Below are positions 22,884-32,179 of a stretch of DNA of 64,000 bases, in pieces. The notes below the pieces were generated by a model that did not search any database, was not told the origin of the DNA, and saw only the letters and a program-made list of their open reading frames with translations. The translations under genes and the position numbers were made by a program. How positions within the stretch are numbered: position 1 is the first letter of the stretch; every line of letters begins with the position of its first letter. Origin of the DNA: Rhodococcus qingshengii JCM 15477 (lineage in GTDB: Bacteria > Actinomycetota > Actinomycetes > Mycobacteriales > Mycobacteriaceae); contig NZ_CP096563.1 in NCBI RefSeq assembly GCF_023221595.1, forward strand, positions 310,001-374,000. Reading direction: 5' to 3'.

Positions 22884-23927
22884 ATGACCACCATCACCAA
22901 ACCCTGGGACGACGTCGCGGACAAGAACGTCGTGCTCAGATTCATCGACACCAATCTCAAAGGCTCCGGGCAGGTGATGTTCCAGGGCAATGCGCTGACG
23001 GGCCTGCTGTTTCTGGTCGGCATCTTCTGGGGAGCGATAGCCGCGTACACGATCACCGTAGCAATTGGTGCCGTGGTGGGTCTGGTGGTATCCACCGTCA
23101 CCGGGATGATGCTGCACTCCGACGACGATTCGATGCGTATCGGCCTGTACGGATACAACGGAGTTCTTGTGGGAGCTGCCTTTCCGACGTTCCTTGCCGG
23201 CGGTGTGATGCTGTGGATCTACCTCGTGGTGGGAGCTGCCGCGTCGACGATCGCGTTCCTGGCCGTTGCCAATGTCTTCAAGACGTGGGGCGTACCGGCG
23301 CTGACCTTTCCGTTCAACCTCGTCAACTGGTTCTTCCTCCTCGCGGCGTTCCAGTTCCTGCGGATCGAAACGTCAGACCTCAGCGCGGGCCAGTTTCCCC
23401 AGCACATCGGGGACGCGTCAGTTCATGCCGAAATTACTTTCAGCTTCCTGTGGGACACGCTGTTCCGCAACGTCTCCCAGATCTTTCTGATCAACAACAC
23501 CGTCACCGGCATTATCTTCGTGATCGCGCTGCTGGTCGCGTCGCGTTGGGCGGCGTTGTTCGCGCTCATCGGTTCCGCGATAGCGATGGGTTCGGTACTG
23601 GCGCTGGGCGCAAACACCGTCGACATCGGCAATGGTCTCTACGGGCTCAGTTCGGTGCTGACGGCAATTGCTCTCGGATCGGTGTTCTACAACCCGTCGT
23701 GGCGTGTGTTCGTCTACACCGTCTTCGGAGTACTGGTGACTGTTGTCATCCACGGCACGCTGGTGTCTGCCTTTGCTCCGATCAGCCTGCCGGCCGGAAC
23801 GGGCCCGTTCGTCTTCGCGACGTGGCTGTTCCTGCTGCCGAAGAAGAAGTTCGTTCCCATCCAGCACGACACCATCGAGGGTGGAGCGGCCGAGGGCAAG
23901 GATTCGATCGCGAAGGCGAACGGATAG
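22884..23927 (+). CDS. UT-family urea transporter
   Basis: About ten membrane helices are visible, and the UT signature is present: GQVMFQGNALTGLLFLVGIF, then TGMMLHSDDDSMRIGLYGYNGVLVGAAFP. The second repeat has NNTVTGIIFVIALLVAS and IGNGLYGLSSVLTAIALGSVF. UT channels let urea pass by facilitated diffusion. The 347-aa length fits. ATG 22884 is 35 bases after ureD. The operon thus carries entry routes for both urea and ammonium around the urease, which points to scavenging. Confidence 0.93.
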   Translation: MTTITKPWDDVADKNVVLRFIDTNLKGSGQVMFQGNALTGLLFLVGIFWGAIAAYTITVAIGAVVGLVVSTVTGMMLHSDDDSMRIGLYGYNGVLVGAAFPTFLAGGVMLWIYLVVGAAASTIAFLAVANVFKTWGVPALTFPFNLVNWFFLLAAFQFLRIETSDLSAGQFPQHIGDASVHAEITFSFLWDTLFRNVSQIFLINNTVTGIIFVIALLVASRWAALFALIGSAIAMGSVLALGANTVDIGNGLYGLSSVLTAIALGSVFYNPSWRVFVYTVFGVLVTVVIHGTLVSAFAPISLPAGTGPFVFATWLFLLPKKKFVPIQHDTIEGGAAEGKDSIAKANG

Positions 23928-24031
23928 GGCTCGAACGGGCAGAAGTTCCTAGATCGTTCCGCTATGGCACCCTCGCGAACCGGTATCACTCGAGTATTGT
24001 CTGGCCTTCGGTAGTCGGGCATGGTCGAAGC

Positions 24032-24553
24032 ATGACCGTGCAGGTAGTTGTGATGGGTGTGGCCGGTGCTGGAAAAAGCACCGTGGCAGTGGGTCTCGCC
24101 ACGTCTCTCGGGGCAGACTTCGTCGACGGTGACGATCTGCACCCCGAGTCCAATGTCGCCAAAATGCGTTCGGGGACACCGTTGACCGACGAAGACCGTG
24201 TGCCGTGGCTCGACGCGATCGCGGCCTGGCTTTCCGAGCGTGCCGATGCGGGACGAACAGGCGTCGTTGCCTGTTCGGCTCTGCGAAAGGACTATCGGGG
24301 CCGGTTGCGCCCGGACGGTCTCGACGTGCAGTTCGTCCACCTGGCCGGTGATTTCGAGACTATCTCCGCACGTATGCGTTTCCGCGCCGGGCACTTCATG
24401 CCGGAGAGTCTGCTCATCTCCCAGTTCGAGGCTCTCGAACCGCTTACAGACGACGAGCGCGGCATCACGCTGAATGTCGTCTCCGAACCGAGCACACTGG
24501 TGGGCGAGGCAGTCGACTACATCCATACATCTCAGAGGAGCGTCACAGCGTGA
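24032..24553 (+). CDS. gntK: Gluconokinase
   Basis: The enzyme phosphorylates D-gluconate to 6-phosphogluconate. It is 173 aa with a P-loop GVAGAGKST (about 9-17), DFVDGDDLHPESNVAKMRSG, LTDEDRVPWL and VACSALRKDYRGRLR, all family marks. VHLAGDFETISARMRFRAGHFMPESLL also fits. ATG 24032 begins directly before the first strand, and longer frames upstream run into the transporter gene. Its stop overlaps the next start by GTGA, so it is co-translated with an SDR that probably feeds it gluconate. Confidence 0.95.
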   Translation: MTVQVVVMGVAGAGKSTVAVGLATSLGADFVDGDDLHPESNVAKMRSGTPLTDEDRVPWLDAIAAWLSERADAGRTGVVACSALRKDYRGRLRPDGLDVQFVHLAGDFETISARMRFRAGHFMPESLLISQFEALEPLTDDERGITLNVVSEPSTLVGEAVDYIHTSQRSVTA

Positions 24554-25332
24554 GTAGCACCGCAAGCCCCGGCCCGTTCGACATTTCCGGGAAGGTCGCG
24601 CTGGTGACGGGTTCGAGCCGAGGCATCGGCTCGGCCCTCGCGACTGGTCTCGCCGAGGCGGGTGCGGTGGTGGTGCTCAACAGCCGAAATTCCGACGTGC
24701 TCGAAGCCGAGCGTCGACGCATCGCCGACGCGACCGGCGCAACGGTGCACGCATACGCGTTCGACGTCACCGATTCGGCCGCCGTCCGGGATGCGGCGAC
24801 ACGCATCGAGGCGGAGGTCGGCCCGGTCGAGATCGTTGTCAACAACACCGGCGTGCAGCACCGCGCCCCGCTTCTCGAGTTCGGCGACGACGACTTCCGG
24901 CGTGTCATGGACACCAACCTGACCAGTGCGTTCTACGTCGGACGTGAATTCGCCCGCGGCATGGTCGAGCGCGGACACGGGAAGATCGTCAACATCTGCT
25001 CGGTGCAGAGCGAACTCGGCCGAGCGGGAATCGCACCGTACGCGGCCAGCAAGGGCGGGCTCAAGATGCTCACCCGCGGAATGTGCGCTGACTGGGCACC
25101 CTTCGGTTTGCAGATCAACGCGATCGCACCGGGATACTTCGACACCGAACTGACCTCTGCGCTGGTCAACGATCCGGAGTTCACCGCGTGGCTCGCCAAG
25201 CGGACACCCGCCGGACGTTGGGGCCGTACCGAGGAGCTGATCGGGTCGCTACTGTTCTTGGCCTCCCCGGCTTCGGATTTCGTCAACGGTCAGATCCTCT
25301 ACGTCGACGGCGGAATGACGGCCGTCGTCTGA
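24550..25332 (+). CDS. SDR oxidoreductase, probable gluconate 5-dehydrogenase
   Basis: A classical short-chain dehydrogenase of 260 aa: the cofactor motif TGSSRGIG at residues 20-27, NNTGVQHR, NICSVQSELGR and the active YAASKGG. The coupling to gluconokinase and the QHR sequence after NNTG suggest an IdnO-like enzyme that interconverts 5-keto-D-gluconate and D-gluconate. Specificity within SDRs is hard to read from sequence, so this is inferred from context. Confidence 0.82.
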   Translation: MSSTASPGPFDISGKVALVTGSSRGIGSALATGLAEAGAVVVLNSRNSDVLEAERRRIADATGATVHAYAFDVTDSAAVRDAATRIEAEVGPVEIVVNNTGVQHRAPLLEFGDDDFRRVMDTNLTSAFYVGREFARGMVERGHGKIVNICSVQSELGRAGIAPYAASKGGLKMLTRGMCADWAPFGLQINAIAPGYFDTELTSALVNDPEFTAWLAKRTPAGRWGRTEELIGSLLFLASPASDFVNGQILYVDGGMTAVV

Positions 25333-25377
25333 TTGTCCGCTGTTAGATCGTCCGCTACTCGAACAGAAAGCACCCAC

Positions 25378-26304
25378 ATGACAGACGCCAGCGCCCCTCG
25401 CATCCACCTCGGTCCCGTCGAGGATCCTCACGTCGCCGACGGAATACGCCGAGCCGGTGGAGTTCTCGTTCCACTGGCAGACGCCGAGGGCGTCGTGTGG
25501 GTACACGGGCCGGAGACGTTCCCGTCGTCGCTACCCGATTCGGTTCGTTGGGTGCAGTTGCCGTTCGCCGGCATCGAGCCCTGGTTCGACGCCGGGGTGA
25601 TCGACGACAAGCGGGTCTGGACGTCTGCTGCCGGAGCGTACGCGGGCAATGTTGCCGAACATACGATGATGCTTCTCCTCGCCGGAGTTCGTTCTCTCCC
25701 CGAACAATTGGCGGCGCAATCGTGGCGCAAGGAAGAGTTCGACCCGCGGGTGGGCACTTTGCAGGGCTCGACAGTGGCGATCATCGGTTGCGGCGGAATC
25801 GGCCGTGCGTTGATCCCGTACCTCGCCGCGTCCAAAGTCAAGGTCATCGCGATCACCCGCTCGGGGACCCCTGTCGAGGGTGCTTCCGAAACGCTCTCGG
25901 CCGACCGCACCGGCGAAATCTGGTCCAAGGCAGATCACTTCGTGATCGCAGCACCGTCGACATCCGCGACGCGGCATCTGGTCGGCAAGGCCGAACTGGA
26001 CCAGATGTCGGAGTCGAGCTGGATCGTGAACATCGCGCGTGGCACCCTCGTCGACACGGACGCATTGGTCGACGCACTGGAAGCCGGTTCGATCGGCGGG
26101 GCGGCACTGGACGTCACCGATCCCGAGCCGTTGCCGGACGGGCATCGGTTGTGGAAGCTGCCCAACGCGATCATCACTCCACACGTCGCCAACCCGGCTA
26201 CGACGCTCACCCGCGTCCTGGCAGATCACGTTGCAGCCAACGTCGCCCGATTCGCCGCAGGTGAGGACCTCGCCGCCGTGATCGATCCGTCGGCGGGCTA
26301 CTGA
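25378..26304 (+). CDS. D-isomer-specific 2-hydroxyacid dehydrogenase
   Basis: The NAD-binding domain has GCGGIGRALIPYLA (about 138-151), followed by APSTSATRHLVG and NIARGTLVDTDALVDALE with the substrate Arg. The Glu region is AALDVTDPEPLPDGHRLW and the His motif ITPHVAN. 308 aa from ATG 25378 is normal. In this position it could reduce a 2-keto sugar acid. It ends overlapping by 7 bases the stop of the convergent LysR gene. Confidence 0.88.
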   Translation: MTDASAPRIHLGPVEDPHVADGIRRAGGVLVPLADAEGVVWVHGPETFPSSLPDSVRWVQLPFAGIEPWFDAGVIDDKRVWTSAAGAYAGNVAEHTMMLLLAGVRSLPEQLAAQSWRKEEFDPRVGTLQGSTVAIIGCGGIGRALIPYLAASKVKVIAITRSGTPVEGASETLSADRTGEIWSKADHFVIAAPSTSATRHLVGKAELDQMSESSWIVNIARGTLVDTDALVDALEAGSIGGAALDVTDPEPLPDGHRLWKLPNAIITPHVANPATTLTRVLADHVAANVARFAAGEDLAAVIDPSAGY

Positions 26305-27221
26305 CCGCTCGCGTTGGTTCCCTTCACGTAATCGGCAACGACGGTGCGCAGAACATCGCGCACCGCCTCGGCCGGTTTGGAGAGGGGCTGATTGGCCGGG
26401 GTGCCAAGGGAGACATGCACTTCGATGCCCGGCTCGATGCGTCGTAGCTCGAGCGCTTCGACGTCCATGACCCTGCGGGCCACCGACCACGGCAGAACCG
26501 TCGCGCCCAATCCGGTGCGTACGGCCTCGGACAGCGTCATCACCGATTCCACTTCGGCCACGATGTTCGGTTGCTGCTCTGCACGGTCGAAAGCCTGCTC
26601 CACCACCTTGCGGATGGTGTGCATCCGACCCGGAAGCAATAGTGGTAGTTCGGCGATCTCGGGCAGGGAGATGTCGGATCCCGATTCGCCTGCCAGTCCG
26701 GTACCGAACGGCGCAACCACCACCAGCTCCTCGGTGAGCAAGCGTTCGAACGTCACACCCTTGATCGGGCCGGCGTCGTACAACAACGCCAGATCCATGC
26801 GACCGGTCATCATCGCTTCGCTGAGCACGCCACCGAAGTTCTCGTTGATGTGCAACAAGATATTCGGGTGCTGCTCGCGCACACGGGCCAAGAGCGGCAA
26901 GGCGATTGCCGTCGCGGTGCTGTACGGGGCGAGGCCGACCGAGACGCCACCCGCCAGCGCCCGTCCGACCACGGACACCTCGGCCTGAGCACTCTCCACC
27001 TGACGCAGAATCACCTGAGCATGCCGATAGAGTGCGTGCCCCGCATCGGTCGGCTCGACACCCTGTTTGCTGCGGATCAGAAGTTGCTGACCGAACTGCG
27101 TTTCCAGCGACGTCATCTGTTGGCTCAGGGCGGGTTGTGCGATGTGCAGGATGTCGGCGGCTCGGGTGATGCTGCCGGCATCGACAATTCGTACGAACGA
27201 GTAGAGCCTTCTCGTGTCCAT
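26298..27221 (-). CDS. LysR-family regulator resembling NAC
   Basis: An N-terminal winged helix-turn-helix (SFVRIVDAGSITRAADILHIAQPALSQQ) is followed by the periplasmic-binding-like effector domain. The wording LHIAQPALSQQ, QQLLIRSKQGVEPTDAG and VSVGLAPYSTATAIALPLL is close to Klebsiella NAC, the nitrogen assimilation control protein. ATG 27221 starts MDTRRLYSF; TTG 27230 is an alternative. It is divergent from pxpABC with a 191-base gap, the normal layout for a LysR regulator of the neighbouring operon. A role in nitrogen source use is plausible. Confidence 0.87.
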   Translation of the reverse strand: MDTRRLYSFVRIVDAGSITRAADILHIAQPALSQQMTSLETQFGQQLLIRSKQGVEPTDAGHALYRHAQVILRQVESAQAEVSVVGRALAGGVSVGLAPYSTATAIALPLLARVREQHPNILLHINENFGGVLSEAMMTGRMDLALLYDAGPIKGVTFERLLTEELVVVAPFGTGLAGESGSDISLPEIAELPLLLPGRMHTIRKVVEQAFDRAEQQPNIVAEVESVMTLSEAVRTGLGATVLPWSVARRVMDVEALELRRIEPGIEVHVSLGTPANQPLSKPAEAVRDVLRTVVADYVKGTNASGQ

Positions 27222-27250
27222 GCTGTGCAAACTACCAGCTCAACGGACAT

Positions 27251-27263
27251 ATCGAATTCCGAT
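27251..27263. promoter_or_regulatory. ATCG-N5-CGAT dyad, candidate LysR operator
   Basis: ATCGAATTCCGAT lies in the divergent gap between the NAC-like gene and pxpA, about 150 bases before pxpA. It is a short dyad of the size LysR dimers bind. The match to T-N11-A or ATA-N9-TAT consensus is imperfect. Confidence 0.3.
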
Positions 27264-27412
27264 CACCCCAACGCGAAACGGTATTAACAACCCTTTGGCG
27301 TTCCTGAGTAGCGTCCCAGAAACACCGAAGTCGACACACAGAACTTCGACAGTCGGACCAACCACGGGCAACGGCGCCCGTACGAACGAGTAAACGAACC
27401 GGAAGGACCGAA

Positions 27413-28216
27413 ATGGCAACCAGCATCGATCTTGTCGCCGATCTCGGCGAAGGTTTCGGCACGTGGACCATGGGCGCCGACGATGCTCTGCTCGACACGC
27501 TGACTTCGGCCAACATCGCTTGCGGATTCCATGCAGGCGATCCACGAACCATGGATGCGACCGTGCGGGGGTGCGTATCGCGCGGTATCGGCATCGGCGC
27601 GCATCCGAGTTTTCCGGACCTCGCCGGATTCGGACGTCGCGCGATGGATCTCAGTGAGAACGAGGTCCGAACCGACGTGCTGTTCCAACTCGGCGCCCTT
27701 CACGCCTTTGCGGTCGCGAACGGAACGTCGTTGTCGCACATCGCTCCCCACGGCAAACTCGGGAATCTTGTTGCTGTACGCCAGGATTACGCGCGCGCCG
27801 TCGTCGATGCGGTCGCGGCCTTCGATCCGTCGTTGATCGTGCTCGCCCAGGACGGGGCGTTGGCCGACGAGGCGACTGCCCGCGGATTGAGCGTCGGCAT
27901 CGTCGGAATCGCGGATCGCGCATACAACTCCGACGGAACTCTCGTGCCCCGCAGCGAGCCGGGAGCGGTGATTCACGACGTCGACGTTCTGGTCGAGCGG
28001 ACCGTTCGGATGGTGGTCGAGGAAGTCGTCGAAGCTGTGGACGGCACGTTGATCCCGGTTGTCGCCGATACGGTCCTCGTGCACGGTGACAACCCCGGTG
28101 CCGTCGCGAACGCGAAGGCGATTCGCGCCGCGCTCGAGGCCGCCGGTGTCACCATTGCGCCGCTGACCCGGGTCGTGGCGTCACGGCGGGCCCGTGATGT
28201 CGGGTGTTCCGCGTGA
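27413..28216 (+). CDS. pxpA: 5-oxoprolinase subunit A (LamB/YcsF family)
   Basis: PxpABC hydrolyses 5-oxoproline to glutamate using ATP. Family marks are IDLVADLGEGFGTWTMG, NIACGFHAGDPRTMDATVR, IGAHPSFPDLAGFGRR and HIAPHGKLGN near the middle. DTVLVHGDNPGAV stands close to the end. 267 aa and the ATG at 413 (GGAAGG upstream) fit the family. The three pxp genes overlap end to end and continue into an MHS transporter. Confidence 0.93.
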   Translation: MATSIDLVADLGEGFGTWTMGADDALLDTLTSANIACGFHAGDPRTMDATVRGCVSRGIGIGAHPSFPDLAGFGRRAMDLSENEVRTDVLFQLGALHAFAVANGTSLSHIAPHGKLGNLVAVRQDYARAVVDAVAAFDPSLIVLAQDGALADEATARGLSVGIVGIADRAYNSDGTLVPRSEPGAVIHDVDVLVERTVRMVVEEVVEAVDGTLIPVVADTVLVHGDNPGAVANAKAIRAALEAAGVTIAPLTRVVASRRARDVGCSA

Positions 28217-28920
28217 AGACCTACGTCGCCGACTGCGGTGACGCCGCCGTTCGCGTCAGTGTCAGCGGCGGGACCGCCGAGCAGAACTGGAACACCGTTC
28301 GATCGATCGCTGCACGTTTCGATCTCGGTGCCGACGGCATCGTCAGCGTCATCCCGACATACGACGCCCTGCTGGTCGAGTTCGACAACCTCCTCACGGA
28401 CCACGACGCCGTCCGCGGCCTGGTTCGCGAAGCAACGACTATCCCCCGACCGCTGGAAGGTGAACCTAGGACGTTCGAGATCCCCGTCGTCTACGGGGGC
28501 GAACACGGCCCGGACCTGGGTGATACAGCGCGGTTTCTCGGCGTCACCGAAGCCGAAGTGGTGCGCCTTCACTCCGCAGCCCCGTTGGTCATGCGTTGCT
28601 ACGGCTCACCCGGCGGCGCCCCGATGCTCGACGGCCCGGCGTTCGGCCTTCCCATCCCGCGCCGATCGAGCCCGCGACCGCACGTCGCGGCCGGTTCCGT
28701 TGCGGTGGCCGGACGTCAGGCAGTCGTTTCGGCCAGGCCTGCGCCCGGCGGTTGGGCAGTGATCGGCCGGACCCCGCTCATCTTGGTCGATCCGGCGTCG
28801 GAGCAGATTTCTGCCTACCGCCCGGGCGATCTGTTCGTCTTCCGTGCGATCGACGCCGATCGCTGGGACGACTTCGACGGACGCTCGCTCCTGCCCGTAG
28901 GGGGTGATCCCCATGGCTGA
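28213..28920 (+). CDS. pxpB: 5-oxoprolinase subunit B
   Basis: This is the KipI/allophanate hydrolase C-domain 1 type protein: VADCGDAAVRVSV at the start, TYDALLVEFD, FEIPVVYGGEHGPDL, HSAAPLVMRCYGSPGGAP and a late PGGWAVIGRTPLILVDP. GTG 28213 overlaps the pxpA stop as GTGA, the coupling seen throughout this operon. GTG 28204 three codons upstream is possible. About 235 aa, typical length. Confidence 0.9.
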   Translation: MKTYVADCGDAAVRVSVSGGTAEQNWNTVRSIAARFDLGADGIVSVIPTYDALLVEFDNLLTDHDAVRGLVREATTIPRPLEGEPRTFEIPVVYGGEHGPDLGDTARFLGVTEAEVVRLHSAAPLVMRCYGSPGGAPMLDGPAFGLPIPRRSSPRPHVAAGSVAVAGRQAVVSARPAPGGWAVIGRTPLILVDPASEQISAYRPGDLFVFRAIDADRWDDFDGRSLLPVGGDPHG

Positions 28921-29986
28921 GACCGTCACCGTCCTGACTCCCGGAATCAGCTCCGTCCAGGATTTGGGGCGTGGATCGGCGTCACAGTTCGGTCAGGCGA
29001 CGGGCGGCGCAGCCGACCAGATCAGCGCGGAGATCGCCAACGCGTTGGTGGGTAGTAGGCGCGAGGCCCCGCTACTGGAGTTGACGGCCCTCGACTTTTC
29101 AGCGTCGGCGTCCACGGATCTGCTGATCGCCGTCACGGGTGCACCCGCAACGGTGACGGTGGACGGACATCGGCAACCGCAGTGGGAACCGATCGTCTGG
29201 CGAGCCGGTCAGCGGCTTGCCGTCACCGGAATCCACGACGGATTGCGCGTCTACGTCGCCGTCCACGGAGAGCTGACGGCCGACTACCTCCTGGGCAGCT
29301 GCGCTCCCGACCAGGTCCTCGGATTCGGCCGTCACTTGACCGCGGGGGAGACGCTGGTCGTCGACACCGACTGCCCGCCGATCGACCACCCGGTCTTCCG
29401 GCTACCGCTGTTCCGGTTGTTGCCCGACCGACCGTCCTTCGGCAACGTGTGGACGCTCGACGTGACCGACGGCCCCGACATCGACGACTTCGGGGAGAGT
29501 GCAGCCGCGCTGTTCGGCACCGAATTCGTGGTGGGCGATCAGAGCAATCACATCGGGCTTCGGCTGGCATCTACCGATGAGCAGCCGCTCCCACAGCGCA
29601 CCGGCACCGGCGAGGTCCTCTCGCGCGGCGTCCCCATCGGCGCCGTCGAAGTACCCGCTGGCAACGAACTTCTGGTCCTGCATCGAGGTAGAGGCGTCAC
29701 CGCCGGTTATCCGGTGCTGGCAGTCGTCACCACCGTTTCACTCTCACAGCTGGGACAGGCCCGACCCGGGCACCGCGTCCGATTCCGGAACTGCAGCGTC
29801 GCAACGGCGGTTGCAGAGCACCGCGAACAGCAGCACCGCATCGCCTTGCTGAGGCGGCGTGTGGAGAACGTATTCACCACCCTCCGGATACCTCTTCACA
29901 CCTCGGAAGCCCGAGTACCGAGCCACGTCGGCACCACACGCCCCGCGAGCGCTCCGCGCCGCGCGTCTATTTTGGAGACAGCATGA
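28913..29986 (+). CDS. pxpC: 5-oxoprolinase subunit C
   Basis: A KipA/biotin-dependent carboxyltransferase-like protein: VLTPGISSVQDLGRGSASQFG, LLELTALDFSA, LRVYVAVHGEL and SNHIGLRLASTDEQP. It ends GTGEVLSRGVPIGAVEVPAG and RGVTAGYPVLAVVT. The last 60 residues are basic and divergent. ATG 28913 lies 8 bases inside pxpB; the stop overlaps the MFS start as ATGA. 357 aa. Confidence 0.9.
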   Translation: MAETVTVLTPGISSVQDLGRGSASQFGQATGGAADQISAEIANALVGSRREAPLLELTALDFSASASTDLLIAVTGAPATVTVDGHRQPQWEPIVWRAGQRLAVTGIHDGLRVYVAVHGELTADYLLGSCAPDQVLGFGRHLTAGETLVVDTDCPPIDHPVFRLPLFRLLPDRPSFGNVWTLDVTDGPDIDDFGESAAALFGTEFVVGDQSNHIGLRLASTDEQPLPQRTGTGEVLSRGVPIGAVEVPAGNELLVLHRGRGVTAGYPVLAVVTTVSLSQLGQARPGHRVRFRNCSVATAVAEHREQQHRIALLRRRVENVFTTLRIPLHTSEARVPSHVGTTRPASAPRRASILETA

Positions 29987-31317
29987 CCAACACCATCGAA
30001 GCGGTAGACGGCCAGGTAGCCGACCCGCGCAAGGTCCGGAAAGTCGTCGCAGCGGGCTGCGTCGGCATCTTCGTCGAGCTCTACGACAACGGTGTCTTCG
30101 CGTTCATGGCGACGGCACTGGCCATCGTGTTCTTCGACGTATCGAAGTCGAGCGACGCGCTGATGCTGGTGTTCGCCGGCTACGCGGTCTCGTTCTTCGT
30201 TCGACCCCTCGGCGCGGTGGTCTGCGGCATCCTCGGCGACCGGATCGGTCGACAGAAGATGTTGGTGTTCGTCATCATGCTGATCAGCGTGGCGACCGCC
30301 GGTATCGGCTTGCTGCCCACCTACGCGGCCATCGGTATCGCGGCACCGGCACTGCTGATCTTTCTGCGGATCGTGCAGGGATTCTCCGTCGGTGGTGAAG
30401 CTGCCGGCGCCATGACGTTCCTCGCCGAACACGCCCCGGAAGGCAAGCGCGGCTTGATCACGAGCTACGCGCAGATCGCGTCGTTCCTCGCACTGCTGAC
30501 CGGAACGATGATCGCGTTTGCCATGTCGCCGTGGCTCAACGCCGACGCGATCAACGGCGGCGGACTCGCATCGTGGGCGTGGCGCATCCCGTTCCTCATG
30601 GCCATTCCGATGGGAATCATCGGCTGGTACATCCGCCGCGCGATCTCCGATACCCCGAACTTCGAGCGGCTCAAGGAATCCGGCGGTTTGTCGCGCAATC
30701 CGCTCAAGGAAGCATTCTCCACTCCCGAACACCGTCGCGCCATGATCCTCGCCCTGTTCATCCCCTTGATGAATGGTTCCGGCTACTACGTTCTGTTCTC
30801 GTACATGCCCACGTTCCTCAAAGGCGATCAGATCGGATTCTCGACCGGGACAGCGCTTCTCGTCACCGCATCCAGCCTGGTCGCGATCTGCTTCGCGATT
30901 CCGTTCATGGGTGCTCTCTCCGACCGGATCGGTCGCAAGAAGGTCATCGCCGGTGCAGCTGCGGCAATGGCGATCGGAGCGATCCCCTGCTATGCCATGA
31001 TCGTGACCGGCAACGTCGGCCTCGCCGTTCTCGGTGCTTGCCTCATGGCAGTGATCTTCGCCGGGCACACAGCCGTCATCCACATCCTGATCGTCGAACT
31101 GTTCCCCACGCGGGTTCGCTACTCCGCCTACGGTTTGGGTTACAACATCTCGTCCGCACTCTTCGGTGGTACCGCACCGTTGTTGATGACCTGGTTGATC
31201 CCCGAATTCGGTATCTACGTTCCCGCCTTCTACGCGGTCATCACCGCAGTCGGCACGCTGATCGCGGTCAGCACCATCACCGATCGCGCCCACGTTCCGC
31301 TACGCGACACTCTGTGA
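29983..31317 (+). CDS. MFS transporter, metabolite:H+ symporter (MHS) type
   Basis: Twelve membrane helices and the MHS motifs are present: GIFVELYDNGVFAFMATALA, RPLGAVVCGILGDRIGRQK, RIVQGFSVGGEAAGAMTFLAEHAPEGKRG and ELFPTRVRYSAYGLGYNIS. This family takes up small carboxylates, so 5-oxoproline is a reasonable substrate given translational coupling to pxpC. 444 aa. Other organic acids cannot be excluded. Confidence 0.9.
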   Translation: MTNTIEAVDGQVADPRKVRKVVAAGCVGIFVELYDNGVFAFMATALAIVFFDVSKSSDALMLVFAGYAVSFFVRPLGAVVCGILGDRIGRQKMLVFVIMLISVATAGIGLLPTYAAIGIAAPALLIFLRIVQGFSVGGEAAGAMTFLAEHAPEGKRGLITSYAQIASFLALLTGTMIAFAMSPWLNADAINGGGLASWAWRIPFLMAIPMGIIGWYIRRAISDTPNFERLKESGGLSRNPLKEAFSTPEHRRAMILALFIPLMNGSGYYVLFSYMPTFLKGDQIGFSTGTALLVTASSLVAICFAIPFMGALSDRIGRKKVIAGAAAAMAIGAIPCYAMIVTGNVGLAVLGACLMAVIFAGHTAVIHILIVELFPTRVRYSAYGLGYNISSALFGGTAPLLMTWLIPEFGIYVPAFYAVITAVGTLIAVSTITDRAHVPLRDTL

Positions 31318-31345
31318 CTTCTCGCGTGAGTCACTCCTGATCCGG

Positions 31346-31381
31346 CCCGGTGGCCGCCTGCAGTCCGCGGCGGCCGCCGGG
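31346..31381 (+). terminator. G+C-rich hairpin after the MFS gene
   Basis: CCCGGTGGCCGCC (31346-31358) pairs with GGCGGCCGCCGGG (31369-31381) with one T-G pair and a 10-base loop. No T tract follows, so termination may be weak or factor-assisted. It separates the pxp operon from the next SDR gene. Confidence 0.6.
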
Positions 31382-31412
31382 TCATACCAATTTCTTCCTG
31401 TAGGAGCACACA

Positions 31413-32168
31413 ATGCCTTTCTCCGATTACCGCACAGCTCTCGTCACCGGCGCCAACACCGGAATGGGTGCCGCCGTCACCGAGATGTTCACCAAGCGCG
31501 GACTGACGGTCTACGGCGTCGCCCGCAATGCCGACAAGCTCGGTGAGGTTGCCGATCGCACCGGAATGATCCCTCTGCCCGTGGACATCACCGACACCGC
31601 CGCGCTCGCCGAAGCTGTCGGCGGACTGGAGATCGACATCCTCGTCAACAACGCGGGGGTGTCCGCAACCGGAAACATTCTCGACGCCGAAGAAGCATCG
31701 GTCGACGCGATGGTGGACGTGAATCTTCGTGCAGTGCTGCACCTGTGCCGCATTCTGCTGCCGGGAATGGTGGAGCGCGATCTAGGTCATGTCGTCAACA
31801 TCAGCTCCATCGCCGGCCTGTACAACTTCTACGGCCACACTGCCTACCACGCGACCAAGGCTGCGGTGCACCAGATTTCGCGCCAGCTGCGAAACGACTG
31901 CATCGGCAAGCGGATTCGAGTGACCGAGATCTGCCCCGGCCGGGTCGAGACCGAGATCTTCGGTCGCAACCTCGGCGGCACGCCCGAAGCCATGAAGGAA
32001 GCGTGGGAGACCTTCTACGAAGGCTACGAATCCATCACTACCAAGGACATCGCGGATACCATCGAGTTCGCGATCGACGCCCCTGGTCACGTCAATCTTG
32101 GTCTCATCGAGGTGCTCCCCACCTTCCAGGTGCCCGGTGGCCTCGACTTCATCCGTCGCAACGACTGA
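31413..32168 (+). CDS. SDR-family oxidoreductase
   Basis: 251 aa with TGANTGMG (about 12-19), LVNNAGVSATG, NISSIAGLYNFYGHTAYHATKAA and a C-terminal PTFQVPGGLDF. The ATG follows TAGGAG. The active Tyr and Lys are present, so an active NAD(P) enzyme is expected. It lies 11 bases before an idonate-dehydrogenase-like gene, so a sugar-acid or polyol substrate is likely. Exact specificity is not readable. Confidence 0.87.
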   Translation: MPFSDYRTALVTGANTGMGAAVTEMFTKRGLTVYGVARNADKLGEVADRTGMIPLPVDITDTAALAEAVGGLEIDILVNNAGVSATGNILDAEEASVDAMVDVNLRAVLHLCRILLPGMVERDLGHVVNISSIAGLYNFYGHTAYHATKAAVHQISRQLRNDCIGKRIRVTEICPGRVETEIFGRNLGGTPEAMKEAWETFYEGYESITTKDIADTIEFAIDAPGHVNLGLIEVLPTFQVPGGLDFIRRND

Positions 32169-32179
32169 GAGAGCGCATC

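Noticed and set aside
29896..31293. 465-codon minus-strand frame opposite the MHS transporter
   Set aside because: Low-complexity charged text typical of antisense shadows; the plus-strand transporter is unambiguous.
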